From Vibrio rumoiensis (GTDB lineage: Bacteria > Pseudomonadota > Gammaproteobacteria > Enterobacterales > Vibrionaceae): a stretch of 64,000 nucleotides of DNA. The DNA is taken from positions 62,001-126,000 of the forward strand of contig NZ_AP018685.1 in NCBI RefSeq assembly GCF_002218045.2, given 5' to 3'. The position numbers and the translations under genes are program-made. The notes beneath the pieces were generated by a model, which made no database searches, was not told where the DNA came from, and saw only the letters and a list, made by a program, of their open reading frames with translations. Positions within the stretch are counted from its first letter, which is position 1. Every line of letters starts with the position of its first letter. Below, piece after piece: positions 21,751 through 35,089 of the stretch.

Positions 21751-22168
21751 GATCATTAGCAACACGAACTTTCAAAGTACGTTGCATATAATCTTTTTCG
21801 TTAAGTGATGAAATAACGCTATCTGTATCTGATTCTGCAACCACGACAAAACCAAAACCACGGCGTTTTCCCGTTCTCTTATCTTTCATTAAGCGCACAG
21901 CAAAGACTTCGCCGTATTCAGAGAAAAGCTGACGAACATTAGACTCATTTGCTTTATAAGGTAGGTTACCTACGTATAGCGTTTGGGTTGATGCTTTTTC
22001 AGATGAGCTTTGAGATTGAGTTGAAGAAGAAGTAGACGTAATAAAAAAGGTCGCGACAACACCAATTAAAAAGCTTCCCCAAGCTGGGATAACATTAGTT
22101 AGGGAAAGGATAACGGTGCCAAGTACTGCAAGAGCGATGACCATTATGGTCGATTTTTTTGAGTTCAT
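21713..22168 (-). CDS. Membrane-anchored RNA-binding protein with one RRM domain
   Basis: The 151-residue protein starts with two hydrophobic segments (~7-24 and 26-44), then a Ser/Thr/Gln-rich linker (45-62). A single RNA recognition motif covers ~63-138, with RNP2 LYVGNL and RNP1 KRRGFGFVV, both carrying the usual aromatic residues. RRM proteins bind single-stranded RNA; most bacterial ones are small and soluble, so the predicted membrane anchor is unusual. The RNA target is unknown. It is convergent with murI, overlapping its 3' end by 38 bases, and divergent from rRNA operon 2. Confidence 0.85.
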   Translation of the reverse strand: MNSKKSTIMVIALAVLGTVILSLTNVIPAWGSFLIGVVATFFITSTSSSTQSQSSSEKASTQTLYVGNLPYKANESNVRQLFSEYGEVFAVRLMKDKRTGKRRGFGFVVVAESDTDSVISSLNEKDYMQRTLKVRVANDPKHPETGESQLD

Positions 22169-22359
22169 ATCTGCATACTACTAGTTGAATAAAAGAAAAT
22201 AAGAATACGTCTATATAAAGTAGACCATTAGATCTTACGTTTAATAACTAACATTTACCAACTTATTGCTGTGATACCGCTCAAAATGTTTAAATTATAA
22301 TCACAAAACAACGATTTGATTCAAAAACAAGCAGTCGAAAATTAATTTTAAAAAACCTC

Positions 22360-22512
22360 TTGCTAAGCCCGAATAACTCCCTATAATTCGCCCTCACTGA
22401 CACGGAGTAAGCAGCGATGCAGACCTTTGTAGTCAAGCGGTTTCAGCCTTTTAAAGGCAAGTAAAATAAATTATTAAAAAGTGTTTGACACCTTGATTTA
22501 TTGAGCTAAAAT
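22360..22512 (+). promoter_or_regulatory. rRNA operon 2 tandem promoters P1 and P2
   Basis: P1 is TTGCTA (22360-22365) and TATAAT (22382-22387), 16 apart, behind an A/T-rich UP-like tract. P2 is TTGACA (22485-22490) and TAAAAT (22507-22512), 16 apart. The P1-P2 interval differs from that of operons 1 and 3, which are nearly identical to each other. Bases 22169-22340 before P1 show no gene. Confidence 0.87.
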
Positions 22513-22773
22513 GGCCGCCCTGTTCAACGAGACGCAGTCACGATGAACAACGCTCTTTAACAATTTAAACCTATCAATCTGTGTGGGCACTCGTTGATGA
22601 TAATCAATATAGCTTCTTAGGAAGCAACAATGATTTCAATGAACTGAGTGACCAATCAGTTATTAGTTTACTAATAATTGGCACAGTCAATTCATTATCA
22701 TTCTGTTGGAATGATAATAGCTTTAAATTACTTAGGTAGTTTGAAGTCAGTATTCGTTGAGTCACAAAATCTT

Positions 22774-24314
<1,541 letters not shown>

Positions 24315-24384
24315 TACGAAAGATTATTTTTGATGAGTACCCACACAGATTGATTAGGTTTATAAAGTTAAGAGTTTTAATGTT

Positions 24385-24461
24385 GGGTCTGTAGCTCAGC
24401 TGGTTAGAGCGCTCGCCTGATAAGCGGGAGGTCGGTGGTTCAAGTCCACTCAGACCCACCA
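24385..24461 (+). tRNA. tRNA-Ile (anticodon GAT)
   Basis: A 77-base cloverleaf, GGGTCTG acceptor with CAGACCC-ACCA. The anticodon loop is CTGATAAG. First spacer tRNA of operon 2. Confidence 0.97.
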
Positions 24462-24501
24462 ATTTTCTTTCGAAAAGTTGGTCAACATTAAAAAATAAGA
24501 T

Positions 24502-24577
24502 GGGGCTATAGCTCAGCTGGGAGAGCGCCTGCCTTGCACGCAGGAGGTCTGCGGTTCGATCCCGCATAGCTCCACCA
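24502..24577 (+). tRNA. tRNA-Ala (anticodon TGC)
   Basis: A 76-base cloverleaf, GGGGCTA acceptor with TAGCTCC-ACCA. The anticodon loop is CTTGCACG. Second spacer tRNA; the 295 bases after it hold boxA and no gene. Confidence 0.97.
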
Positions 24578-24872
24578 TCTTTAAATGTTTTTACACAGAA
24601 TATTTAAAAATGGTTTTCATTAGAAAACTTGCTCTTTAACAATTTGGGAAAGCTGACTAGATAAACATTTAATGTTTATCTTAATAAAAGTTCTCAATGT
24701 TTATCCTTGTGATAAACACAACAACACACATTCAAGTGTCTTGTATTCAAATCAATTGCTTGCAATTGATTCTATTGAGTCCGGCAAACGACCGTTAAGA
24801 TTACCCTCTTAACGGTCAAAAAACTAAAACCTTATTTAGTTGAACATACATTAAGACCCTTTTGGGTTGTAT

Positions 24873-27760
<2,888 letters not shown>

Positions 27761-27881
27761 ACAACACCTAAAGGGTTTTGGTTGGACTGAATAGATATAA
27801 GACATACTTGAATGAGTGTGAGAAGAAACAGCTTTCCGAATTAAGTTAAAACATCCTAGTGGATGTTTTAACAGAAGAATT

Positions 27882-28001
27882 TGCTTGGCGACCATAGCGC
27901 TTTGGACCCACCTGATTCCATGCCGAACTCAGAAGTGAAACGAAGTAGCGCCGATGGTAGTGTGGGGTTTCCCCATGTGAGAGTAGGACATCGCCAGGCT
28001 T
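27882..28001 (+). rRNA. rrf: 5S ribosomal RNA (operon 2)
   Basis: 120 bases, matching the 5S of operon 1 throughout in my reading. Confidence 0.97.
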
Positions 28002-28030
28002 TAAATTGCAACATGCTGAATAGACACTGC

Positions 28031-28107
28031 GGAGTGGTAGTTCAGTTGGTTAGAATACCGGCCTGTCACGCCGGGGGTCGCGGGTTCGAGTCCCGTCCAC
28101 TCCGCCA
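28031..28107 (+). tRNA. tRNA-Asp (anticodon GTC)
   Basis: A 77-base cloverleaf, GGAGTGG acceptor with CCACTCC-GCCA. The anticodon loop is CTGTCACG. It is the distal tRNA of operon 2. Confidence 0.97.
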
Positions 28108-28118
28108 CTTATTTTGAG

Positions 28119-28149
28119 AAACCTGATTCGAAAGAATCAGGTTTTTTTT
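28119..28149 (+). terminator. Rho-independent terminator of rRNA operon 2
   Basis: ACCTGATTC / GAATCAGGT with a GAAA tetraloop and eight T's. Nothing recognisable lies between it and the fluoride riboswitch. Confidence 0.94.
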
Positions 28150-28296
28150 CATCTGTAGAAAATATTGATCAAGGATCTTCTTTAATTCATCAGCCTTTAT
28201 TCTTTTTTATTAATGGCTTGGCGCATATCAACGGAAACTCTGTTATTGCTGTTGTTTAAATTTCTCTGTTCTATAGAATGTCATAGTGATTTTGAT

Positions 28297-28357
28297 CACG
28301 GGTGATGGGGTTCCACCTTTAACCGCTCAAATTTATTTTGAGATGATGACTCCTGCA
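28297..28357 (+). promoter_or_regulatory. Fluoride riboswitch (crcB motif)
   Basis: The conserved aptamer parts are all present and in order: GGTGATGG, GGTTCCACC, AACCGCTC, a short variable hairpin (CTCAAA...TTTGAG), and the diagnostic 3' segment ATGATGACTCCTGC. It resembles known crcB-motif RNAs in layout. Its 3' end overlaps a terminator hairpin, and it lies ~85 bases before a CLC gene with fluoride-type residues. Fluoride binding should let transcription continue. Confidence 0.93.
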
Positions 28358-28385
28358 AGATGGGATAGATCTATCTGCAGGTTTT
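28352..28385 (+). terminator. Riboswitch-controlled terminator before the CLC-F gene
   Basis: CCTGCA (28352-28357), the last bases of the aptamer, can pair with TGCAGG (28376-28381), followed by TTTT. Using the aptamer bases in the terminator stem makes the two structures exclusive. Confidence 0.75.
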
Positions 28386-28442
28386 CAATTACTCTCAATG
28401 TATCTATCCTTGGCATTAATATTAATTATATTAGGTAGATAT

Positions 28443-29816
28443 ATGTCTCATCCACTAAACGCTAACCCAAAGCTGTTTGCTCAAATCCTCCGATGGATTG
28501 CCATCATTATTCCTGTTGCATCTGTTATCGGTGCGCTTAATGCTTTTTTCTTATGGATACTCTCTGAAGCGACTGCAATTCGTGAAGCGAATATTTGGCT
28601 TCTTTATCTATTGCCATTTGCAGGTTTAGTTATCGTTTATTTATATAAAGAATTGGGGAAAAACTCTGACGGTGGGAATAATCTCATAATGGATGAGATA
28701 CATCAGCCTGGAGCAGGTATACCAACAAGAATGGGGCCTTTAGTTTTATTAACAACAGTGATTACCCATTTATTTGGTGGTTCTGCTGGGCGAGAAGGGA
28801 CAGCTGTACAGATTGGTGGTGCTGCTTCTAATTATTTTGCCAAGTTATTTAAATTATCTGAATCCGATAAACGATTGTTATTAATCTCAGGTATTGCGGC
28901 GGGGTTTGGTGCAATTTTTGGCACCCCTTTGACTGGTGCAATTTTTGCGTTAGAAGTACTCGCTATAGGCCGTTTAAAGTACGATGCTATAGTTCCTGCT
29001 CTCTTTGCTGCCATTGTTGCAGATATGGTCTGTACGGCTCTAGGAGCTCACCATACCCACTATCGAATAGACTTTTTAGAGTCATATCAGTTACTTGACC
29101 ATGTTGTGAAAGTCGACCCATTGTTATTGCTTAAAATCTTAGTTGCTGGTATTGGATTCGGATTAGCTGGTTATCTTTTTGGTGAGTTAACTCATTCGTT
29201 AAAGGACTTCTTTAAACTGACTTTGAAAAATCCATACTTGATAGTGTTTGTTGGCGGCATCCTAGTGATTTTAATTACTAAGCTTATTGGTAATTATGAC
29301 TATATAGGCTTAGGTGTCTATAGCTATCGCGAGGGTGGGGTGAGTATTGTTTCAGCTTTCCATCAAGGTGGGGCTGAATGGTATAGCTGGTTATTTAAAT
29401 TAGTATTAACGGCTCTTACTTTATCGGTTGGTTTTAAAGGCGGGGAGGTTACGCCATTATTTTTTATTGGAGCCACGTTAGGTAATACTTTAGCTTGGGC
29501 TCTAGGTGCGCCACCTGAATTGTTCGCCGCGTTAGGTTTTATCGCGGTGTTTGCTGCTGCAACCAATACTCCGCTTGCTTGTACTATCATGGGGGTAGAG
29601 CTATTTGGTTCAGAGTACATTTTATATTTTGCCGTTGCTTGTTATACCGCATACTATTTTAGTGGTCATACAGGCATTTACTCTTCACAACGAATTGCAG
29701 TACCTAAGTTATTTGATTTAAAAGAGACATCTAGATTTGATGGCAAAATTGGTCAATTACGAGAAACACAATCAAGTTTATTTGCATCATTAGTTAATAG
29801 ATTAAAAAATAAATAA
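28443..29816 (+). CDS. CLC-family fluoride/proton antiporter (CLC-F type)
   Basis: This membrane protein of 457 residues has the CLC fold with over ten hydrophobic segments. It carries the marks of the fluoride-exporting CLC-F branch: GGNN (77-80) in place of the chloride-type GSGIP, the external gate Glu118 within GSAGREGT, and GFKGGEVTP with Glu335 and Thr337. CLC-F proteins expel F- in exchange for H+. A fluoride riboswitch directly upstream supports this. I chose the ATG at 28443 (MSHPLNANPK), with AGG seven bases upstream. The ATG at 28398 has no close binding site, though it would add 15 residues. Databases may call it simply a voltage-gated chloride channel family protein. Confidence 0.88.
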   Translation: MSHPLNANPKLFAQILRWIAIIIPVASVIGALNAFFLWILSEATAIREANIWLLYLLPFAGLVIVYLYKELGKNSDGGNNLIMDEIHQPGAGIPTRMGPLVLLTTVITHLFGGSAGREGTAVQIGGAASNYFAKLFKLSESDKRLLLISGIAAGFGAIFGTPLTGAIFALEVLAIGRLKYDAIVPALFAAIVADMVCTALGAHHTHYRIDFLESYQLLDHVVKVDPLLLLKILVAGIGFGLAGYLFGELTHSLKDFFKLTLKNPYLIVFVGGILVILITKLIGNYDYIGLGVYSYREGGVSIVSAFHQGGAEWYSWLFKLVLTALTLSVGFKGGEVTPLFFIGATLGNTLAWALGAPPELFAALGFIAVFAAATNTPLACTIMGVELFGSEYILYFAVACYTAYYFSGHTGIYSSQRIAVPKLFDLKETSRFDGKIGQLRETQSSLFASLVNRLKNK

Positions 29817-29892
29817 TATATGAGCTGTTAGTTATCAACTTTGTGAATAATAAAGGTTGATGATTATAATTTGAGCGAATATACTTTTCCTA

Positions 29893-29975
29893 CTTGTCGG
29901 AGTGCCATAAGGCTGAGACCGCTATGCGGGATCCGTTGAACCTGATCAGGCTAATACCTGCGAAGGGAACGAGAG
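29893..29975 (+). promoter_or_regulatory. TPP riboswitch (THI element) upstream of thiC
   Basis: Core segments in order: CGGAGTGCC, GGCTGAGACC, GGATCCGTTGAACCTGATC, GGCTAATACCTGCGAAGGGAA. It lies ~130 bases before thiC. TPP binding should reduce expression of the whole thiCEFSGH operon. The expression platform probably acts near the thiC ribosome binding site, but I cannot resolve the structure. Confidence 0.95.
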
Positions 29976-30102
29976 AAGAGTAATCTATTCACATTACCCC
30001 TCTATTTGTGTATCTGTTTCTACAGATCCGCTCTTGTGCATCAAAATCCGTCAAGCATTTACCCTTCGGGGCTTCTAACTCATACAGTTAAAGGAAAATG
30101 CT

Positions 30103-32070
30103 ATGTCGTCAAGTCGTAAACAAGCCAGAATGGACGCTAAGAATTTTATCGATTCTCTGTCTGTACAACCGTATCCCAATTCTCAAAAAGTTTATATTCA
30201 AGGTAGTCGCTCGGATTTACGTGTTCCGATGCGTGAAATTAGCCTTTCTAACAGCTTGGTAGGTGGTACGAAAGATAACCCTATTTTAGAGCCTAATGAA
30301 CCTATCCAAGTTTATGATACCTCTGGTTTTTATACTGATCCCAACTATCAAATTAACTTATATGAAGGGCTTCCTAAGCTAAGAACCTCTTGGATTGAAG
30401 AACGAACGGATACTGACATTCTTGACTCCGTCAGCTCTGCCTTTACGCAACAGCGTTTGGATGATGACACGTTAAATGACCTTAGGTACGGAAACTTACC
30501 TCCAATTCGTCGAGCGAAACCTGGTTGTTGTGTAACGCAATTACACTATGCAAGGAAAGGTATCATTACCCCTGAAATGGAGTTTATCGCAATACGTGAA
30601 AATATGGGGCGCCAGAAATTTGCTGATGAGCAATTGAATCAGCAGCACCCGGGGCAAAACTTTGGTGCACATTTACCTCAAGAAATTACCCCAGAATTTG
30701 TTCGTCGTGAAGTCGCAGAAGGGCGAGCAATCATTCCATCCAACATCAACCATCCAGAATCTGAGCCGATGATTATCGGCCGTAATTTCTTAATTAAAGT
30801 GAATGCAAACATTGGAAATTCATCGGTGTCATCCTCTATTGAAGAAGAAGTAGAAAAGCTGGTTTGGTCGACACGTTGGGGAGGCGATACCGTAATGGAC
30901 CTTTCTACTGGGCGTAATATTCATGAAACTCGTGAGTGGATTCTGCGTAATAGCCCGGTGCCAATTGGTACAGTCCCGATGTATCAGGCATTAGAAAAAG
31001 TAAACGGAGTTGCTGAAAATCTTAATTGGGAAGTGATGCGCGATACTTTAATTGAGCAAGCAGAACAAGGCGTAGATTACTTTACTATCCATGCTGGCTT
31101 ATTACTGCGTTATGTCCCTATGACAGCAAAACGAGTTACCGGTATTGTCTCGCGCGGCGGCTCAATTATCGCTAAGTGGTGTTTAGCTCATCACCAAGAA
31201 AGCTTTCTTTATACTCACTTTCGAGAGATCTGTGAAATTTGTGCTCAGTATGATGTTGCTCTTTCTCTTGGTGATGGTTTGCGTCCAGGTTCGATTGCTG
31301 ATGCTAACGATGAAGCACAATTTTCCGAGTTACGGACTCTAGGTGAACTGACTAAGATTGCTTGGGAATATGACGTTCAAGTTATGATAGAAGGCCCTGG
31401 CCACGTTCCTATGCACATGATCAAAGAGAACATGGATGAGCAATTGAAGCATTGCCATGAAGCGCCGTTCTATACATTAGGTCCACTTACTACCGATGTT
31501 GCACCGGGTTATGATCATATCACTTCTGGTATTGGCGCTGCGATGATTGGTTGGTTTGGTTGTGCCATGCTTTGTTATGTCACACCCAAAGAACACTTAG
31601 GTTTGCCAAATAAGGAAGATGTGAAAACAGGCTTAATTACTTATAAATTGGCAGCACATGCAGGCGACTTAGCGAAAGGCCACCCAGGCGCTCAAATTCG
31701 TGATAATGCGTTATCTAAAGCACGTTTTGAATTTCGTTGGCATGACCAATTTAATCTCTCGCTCGATCCAGAAACCGCATTGGCTTTTCATGATGAAACA
31801 TTGCCTCAAGAGTCTGGCAAAGTTGCCCATTTTTGTTCTATGTGCGGACCGAAATTTTGTTCGATGAAAATCTCTCAAGAAGTTCGTGAATATGCCAAAG
31901 ACAGTGATCAAGTTTTAGCAGATCAAGCTATTGAGGTGAAAATGGTCGGTGACCCACGTGAAGGAATGAAAGCTAAATCACGTGAATTTCTTGAAACTGG
32001 CTCAGAGCTTTATCATCCCGCAATACAAACAAAGGATAAGGTATTGGCAGAGCAAGAGGATAAGTCATGA
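30103..32070 (+). CDS. thiC: Phosphomethylpyrimidine synthase ThiC
   Basis: ThiC is a radical-SAM enzyme that rearranges aminoimidazole ribotide into HMP phosphate, the pyrimidine half of thiamine. The 655-residue protein has the usual N-terminal ThiC-associated region and the TIM barrel with GRNFLIKVNANIGNSSV, DLSTGRNIHETREWI and EGPGHVP. At the C-terminus the 4Fe-4S ligands are CSMCGPKFC (CX2CX4C), followed by the flexible tail. It is first in the thi operon and under a TPP riboswitch. Its stop overlaps the next start by four bases. Confidence 0.97.
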   Translation: MSSSRKQARMDAKNFIDSLSVQPYPNSQKVYIQGSRSDLRVPMREISLSNSLVGGTKDNPILEPNEPIQVYDTSGFYTDPNYQINLYEGLPKLRTSWIEERTDTDILDSVSSAFTQQRLDDDTLNDLRYGNLPPIRRAKPGCCVTQLHYARKGIITPEMEFIAIRENMGRQKFADEQLNQQHPGQNFGAHLPQEITPEFVRREVAEGRAIIPSNINHPESEPMIIGRNFLIKVNANIGNSSVSSSIEEEVEKLVWSTRWGGDTVMDLSTGRNIHETREWILRNSPVPIGTVPMYQALEKVNGVAENLNWEVMRDTLIEQAEQGVDYFTIHAGLLLRYVPMTAKRVTGIVSRGGSIIAKWCLAHHQESFLYTHFREICEICAQYDVALSLGDGLRPGSIADANDEAQFSELRTLGELTKIAWEYDVQVMIEGPGHVPMHMIKENMDEQLKHCHEAPFYTLGPLTTDVAPGYDHITSGIGAAMIGWFGCAMLCYVTPKEHLGLPNKEDVKTGLITYKLAAHAGDLAKGHPGAQIRDNALSKARFEFRWHDQFNLSLDPETALAFHDETLPQESGKVAHFCSMCGPKFCSMKISQEVREYAKDSDQVLADQAIEVKMVGDPREGMKAKSREFLETGSELYHPAIQTKDKVLAEQEDKS

Positions 32071-33278
32071 ATACGCTTATCTTTAATGGAGCTAAGGAAC
32101 CTTTACTTAAACAGCAACTTCAATCTTGTATGGAAGCGGCTCAGCAAGCTGGATTTACGCTTCCTGATGTAGCGTTTTCAGAATTGCCAGCAATCGGTGA
32201 CTTATCGACAGTGGTACATTTACCATCTGGTCCCAAGGTGATCTCTGCAGCATTTGGTATTGAGAAGCGAATTAAAGGCAGCGATGTTGCTTTGTGTTAT
32301 CAGAATGAAGTAGATGCATTACTTGTTACTGAAGACGATGTTAGCTTAATTTCGGTGGCAGTAAATAATGGCGACATACTTACTGATAAAATCAGGCTGA
32401 AAGGTGGGGTTTCAGTTGATTTACATACTGTTAATTTAAAGTGGAATCATGAGTCGACTATTCGTCATTATTGTTGGTTCATCATGGCTTTGGGCTTAAG
32501 TTTCACTTTTGAAGATGCCTCTATTATTGCAAATGCTGCAGTGAAACAATACCAAAGTGTTTCACGTGAAACATGGCCGGTTGATGCTCACTTCTTCCCA
32601 CAACTCGCTCAAGAAGCCACATTTCAAGCCTGTCCTACCTTCAAGTTTATACCACCGGCTATTGGCTTATATCCAGTAGTTGACTCGATTGAGTGGATCG
32701 AAATATTACTTAAACATGGTGTTAAAACGCTTCAGCTTAGAATGAAAGATTCGTTGGGCTCAGATATAGAAGCCAATATAAAGCATGCGATAGCACTTGG
32801 CCGAGACTATAACGCGCAGTTATTTATTAATGATCATTGGCAACTTGCTATCAAATATAAGGCTTATGGCATTCACCTTGGACAGGAGGATATGGAAGTC
32901 GCCGATTTACAGGCGATTCGCCAAGCAGGTCTACGATTAGGTATTTCAACTCACGGCTATTATGAAATTTTGCGAGCCAAGCAGTTGAAGCCTTCTTATA
33001 TTGCTCTTGGGCATATCTTTCCAACCACGACGAAACAAATGCCATCGCAACCACAAGGACTGAATAAGTTATCGCTGTACCAAAAATTGATTGGTGATGA
33101 TTTTCCTACTGTAGCAATAGGAGGGGTGAATTTGAATAACGCACAAGATGTTTGGCAAACCGGTGTGAATAGCTTAGCGGTGGTCCGTGCTATTACACAA
33201 GCAAATGATATACAATTGACGATAGATTCTTTCTATCAAATTATGGCTTCACCACGAAGTGATAAGGCTATTGTTTAA
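32067..33278 (+). CDS. thiE: Thiamine phosphate synthase ThiE with a long N-terminal extension
   Basis: ThiE joins HMP pyrophosphate and thiazole phosphate into thiamine phosphate. The enzyme domain covers ~198-395: GLYPVVDS, TLQLRMKD, FINDHWQLA, GIHLGQEDM, GHIFPTTTK and AIGGV. The first ~195 residues are additional; ordinary ThiE is about 210 residues. That part lacks the signature motifs of the HMP-P kinase ThiD, but its end (SFTFEDASIIANAAVKQY) resembles the C-terminal helix of that family. It may be a degenerate ThiD-like domain; this is a guess. It overlaps thiC by ATGA, so translation is probably coupled. A perfect parS palindrome lies inside the gene at 32558-32573. Confidence 0.92.
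   Translation: MNTLIFNGAKEPLLKQQLQSCMEAAQQAGFTLPDVAFSELPAIGDLSTVVHLPSGPKVISAAFGIEKRIKGSDVALCYQNEVDALLVTEDDVSLISVAVNNGDILTDKIRLKGGVSVDLHTVNLKWNHESTIRHYCWFIMALGLSFTFEDASIIANAAVKQYQSVSRETWPVDAHFFPQLAQEATFQACPTFKFIPPAIGLYPVVDSIEWIEILLKHGVKTLQLRMKDSLGSDIEANIKHAIALGRDYNAQLFINDHWQLAIKYKAYGIHLGQEDMEVADLQAIRQAGLRLGISTHGYYEILRAKQLKPSYIALGHIFPTTTKQMPSQPQGLNKLSLYQKLIGDDFPTVAIGGVNLNNAQDVWQTGVNSLAVVRAITQANDIQLTIDSFYQIMASPRSDKAIV
32558..32573. promoter_or_regulatory. parS centromere site (perfect), inside thiE
   Basis: TGTTTCACGTGAAACA is a perfect 16-bp palindrome identical to the chromosomal parS consensus bound by ParB/Spo0J. It encodes part of VSRET in the thiE extension. Related sites follow at 36224 and 38274. 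Confidence 0.88.
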
Positions 33279-33304
33279 CAGCTAATGAGTAACAAGGGAA
33301 AATA

Positions 33305-34051
33305 ATGAACGACCAACAATTCCAACGCTATCAAAGACAAATTATGGTTCCAGAAGTATCGGAAGTGGGCCAAGAAAAATTGATTGGTAGTAAAGTGTTG
33401 TTGGTAGGCTGTGGTGGCTTAGGCTCGGCTGCAGCTCTTTATCTCGCCGGTGCGGGAATCGGTTCATTAGTCGTCGCGGATGGTGATGAGGTTGACTCCT
33501 CCAATTTACAGCGTCAAGTTATATACCGTGAATCTGATATTGGAAAGAATAAAGCGCAAGCGACTGCTGAACAATTAAAGCAATTAAATCCTAATTGCAA
33601 AGTTCGTTGTGTGAAATCTTTTCTTGCCGATGCTCAGCTGAATTTAGAAGTGATGCTGGCGGATGTAGTATTAGATTGCAGTGATAATTTTCCAACTAGA
33701 CAGGCAGTTAATAAAGCCTGTCATGACGGAAAGACCCCATTAATTTCAGGTTCGGCGATCGGCTGGATCGGGCAATTAATGAGTTTTGACTTTAAGCACC
33801 ATTCATCCCCTTGTTACCGTTGTGCTGTGCCATATCAAGATAATAGCGCAGGTTTGAAATGTTCAGAATCGGGAGTGATTGGCCCGGTCGTCGGTACGTT
33901 AGGTAATTTACAAGCGCTTGAGGCGATCAAATACTTAACTCAAAACGATAAACTAAAACCTGCGTCTCTTAATTTATTTGATGGGCAAACGCTATCTTGG
34001 CAGAAATTTAATATTGCCAAAGATTCTGAATGCCCAGTTTGTGGAAGCTGA
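33305..34051 (+). CDS. thiF: Sulfur carrier protein ThiS adenylyltransferase ThiF
   Basis: ThiF activates the C-terminal glycine of ThiS with ATP so that sulfur can be loaded. The 248-residue protein is an E1-like enzyme: nucleotide-binding VGCGGLGSAAALYLAGAG (~36-53), DGDEVDSSNLQRQ, and DCSDNFPTR. Two zinc-binding Cys pairs are visible, CYRC and a terminal CPVC. The operon position between thiE and thiS favours ThiF over MoeB, which has a similar fold. Confidence 0.94.
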   Translation: MNDQQFQRYQRQIMVPEVSEVGQEKLIGSKVLLVGCGGLGSAAALYLAGAGIGSLVVADGDEVDSSNLQRQVIYRESDIGKNKAQATAEQLKQLNPNCKVRCVKSFLADAQLNLEVMLADVVLDCSDNFPTRQAVNKACHDGKTPLISGSAIGWIGQLMSFDFKHHSSPCYRCAVPYQDNSAGLKCSESGVIGPVVGTLGNLQALEAIKYLTQNDKLKPASLNLFDGQTLSWQKFNIAKDSECPVCGS

Positions 34052-34095
34052 TTAGAACCGATCAGTCTCCACGAAGAAGGATCTGAGGAGACACC

Positions 34096-34299
34096 ATGCA
34101 AGTCACGGTAAACCAACAAGTACATATTTTAGAGAAGAACCAAAACAAGCTGATTCAATTACTGTCTCAGTTACTGCTTAATCAGCAAGGTATTGCGGTT
34201 GCTATTAACCAAGATGTCATTCCTAAAACCCAGTGGGCAGAGACGACGCTCGCTGAGGGTGATGATGTATCGGTTTTCACTATGATCGCAGGAGGCTAA
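34096..34299 (+). CDS. thiS: Sulfur carrier protein ThiS
   Basis: A 67-residue ubiquitin-like protein ending in the required Gly-Gly (MIAGG), where sulfur is carried as a thiocarboxylate for thiazole synthesis. The start has a strong GAGGAG site upstream. It lies between thiF and thiG with only 4 bases to thiG. Confidence 0.94.
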   Translation: MQVTVNQQVHILEKNQNKLIQLLSQLLLNQQGIAVAINQDVIPKTQWAETTLAEGDDVSVFTMIAGG

Positions 34300-34303
34300 T
34301 ATC

Positions 34304-35083
34304 ATGAATGTTATTCAAGATTCATTAGTCATAGCCGATCGCGATTTTCATTCTAGATTGTTTACTGGTACCGGAAAGTTTGCCAGTTCGAGTCTTATGT
34401 TAGATTCGCTTCAACATTCCGGATCTGAGTTAATAACCTTAGCGTTAAAGCGCTTAGATTTCCGCCAACAAACAGACGACATTCTACAGCCACTATTAAA
34501 AACCAATGTTCAACTCTTGCCGAATACTTCTGGTGCTAAAACAGCAAAAGAAGCGGTCTTTGCTGCACAATTAGCACGTGAGGTACTGGATACACCGTGG
34601 TTGAAATTAGAAATCCATCCTGATCCTAAATACTTAATGCCAGATCCGATTGAAACTCTAAAAGCAGCGGAGCAACTGGTGGAGCTTGGCTTTATTGTCC
34701 TACCTTATTGCCATGCTGATCCCGTGTTATGTAAACGCCTCGAAGAAGTAGGTTGTGCCGCCGTTATGCCATTAGCGGCACCGATTGGTTCCAACAAAGG
34801 TTTGGTATCGGAAGATTTCCTCAAGATTATTATCGAACAAGCGAACATACCTGTTGTCGTTGATGCTGGGATTGGCGCACCTTCGCATGCGGCTTATGCT
34901 ATGGAGTTAGGTGCTGATGCAGTCCTGGTCAATACCGCAATTGCATCATCAGCTAACCCCATACAAATGGCGCAAGCTTTTAAACTCGCAGTGCAGTCTG
35001 GGCGTCAGGCTTATCTAGCTGGCTTAGGTAGTGTGAGCCAACAAGCAAGTGCTTCAAGCCCACTGACTGCATTTTTAGGGTAG
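34304..35083 (+). CDS. thiG: Thiazole synthase ThiG
   Basis: ThiG builds the thiazole phosphate ring from deoxyxylulose phosphate, dehydroglycine and ThiS thiocarboxylate. The 259-residue TIM barrel has the family's SRLFTGTGKFAS start, the Lys-containing WLKLEIHPDPKYLMPD, VLPYCHADPVLCKRLE, AAPIGSNKGL and DAGIGAPSHAAYAMELGADAVL. In this pathway ThiH supplies dehydroglycine. It overlaps or abuts thiH directly. Confidence 0.96.
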   Translation: MNVIQDSLVIADRDFHSRLFTGTGKFASSSLMLDSLQHSGSELITLALKRLDFRQQTDDILQPLLKTNVQLLPNTSGAKTAKEAVFAAQLAREVLDTPWLKLEIHPDPKYLMPDPIETLKAAEQLVELGFIVLPYCHADPVLCKRLEEVGCAAVMPLAAPIGSNKGLVSEDFLKIIIEQANIPVVVDAGIGAPSHAAYAMELGADAVLVNTAIASSANPIQMAQAFKLAVQSGRQAYLAGLGSVSQQASASSPLTAFLG

Positions 35084-35089
35084 GTGAAG

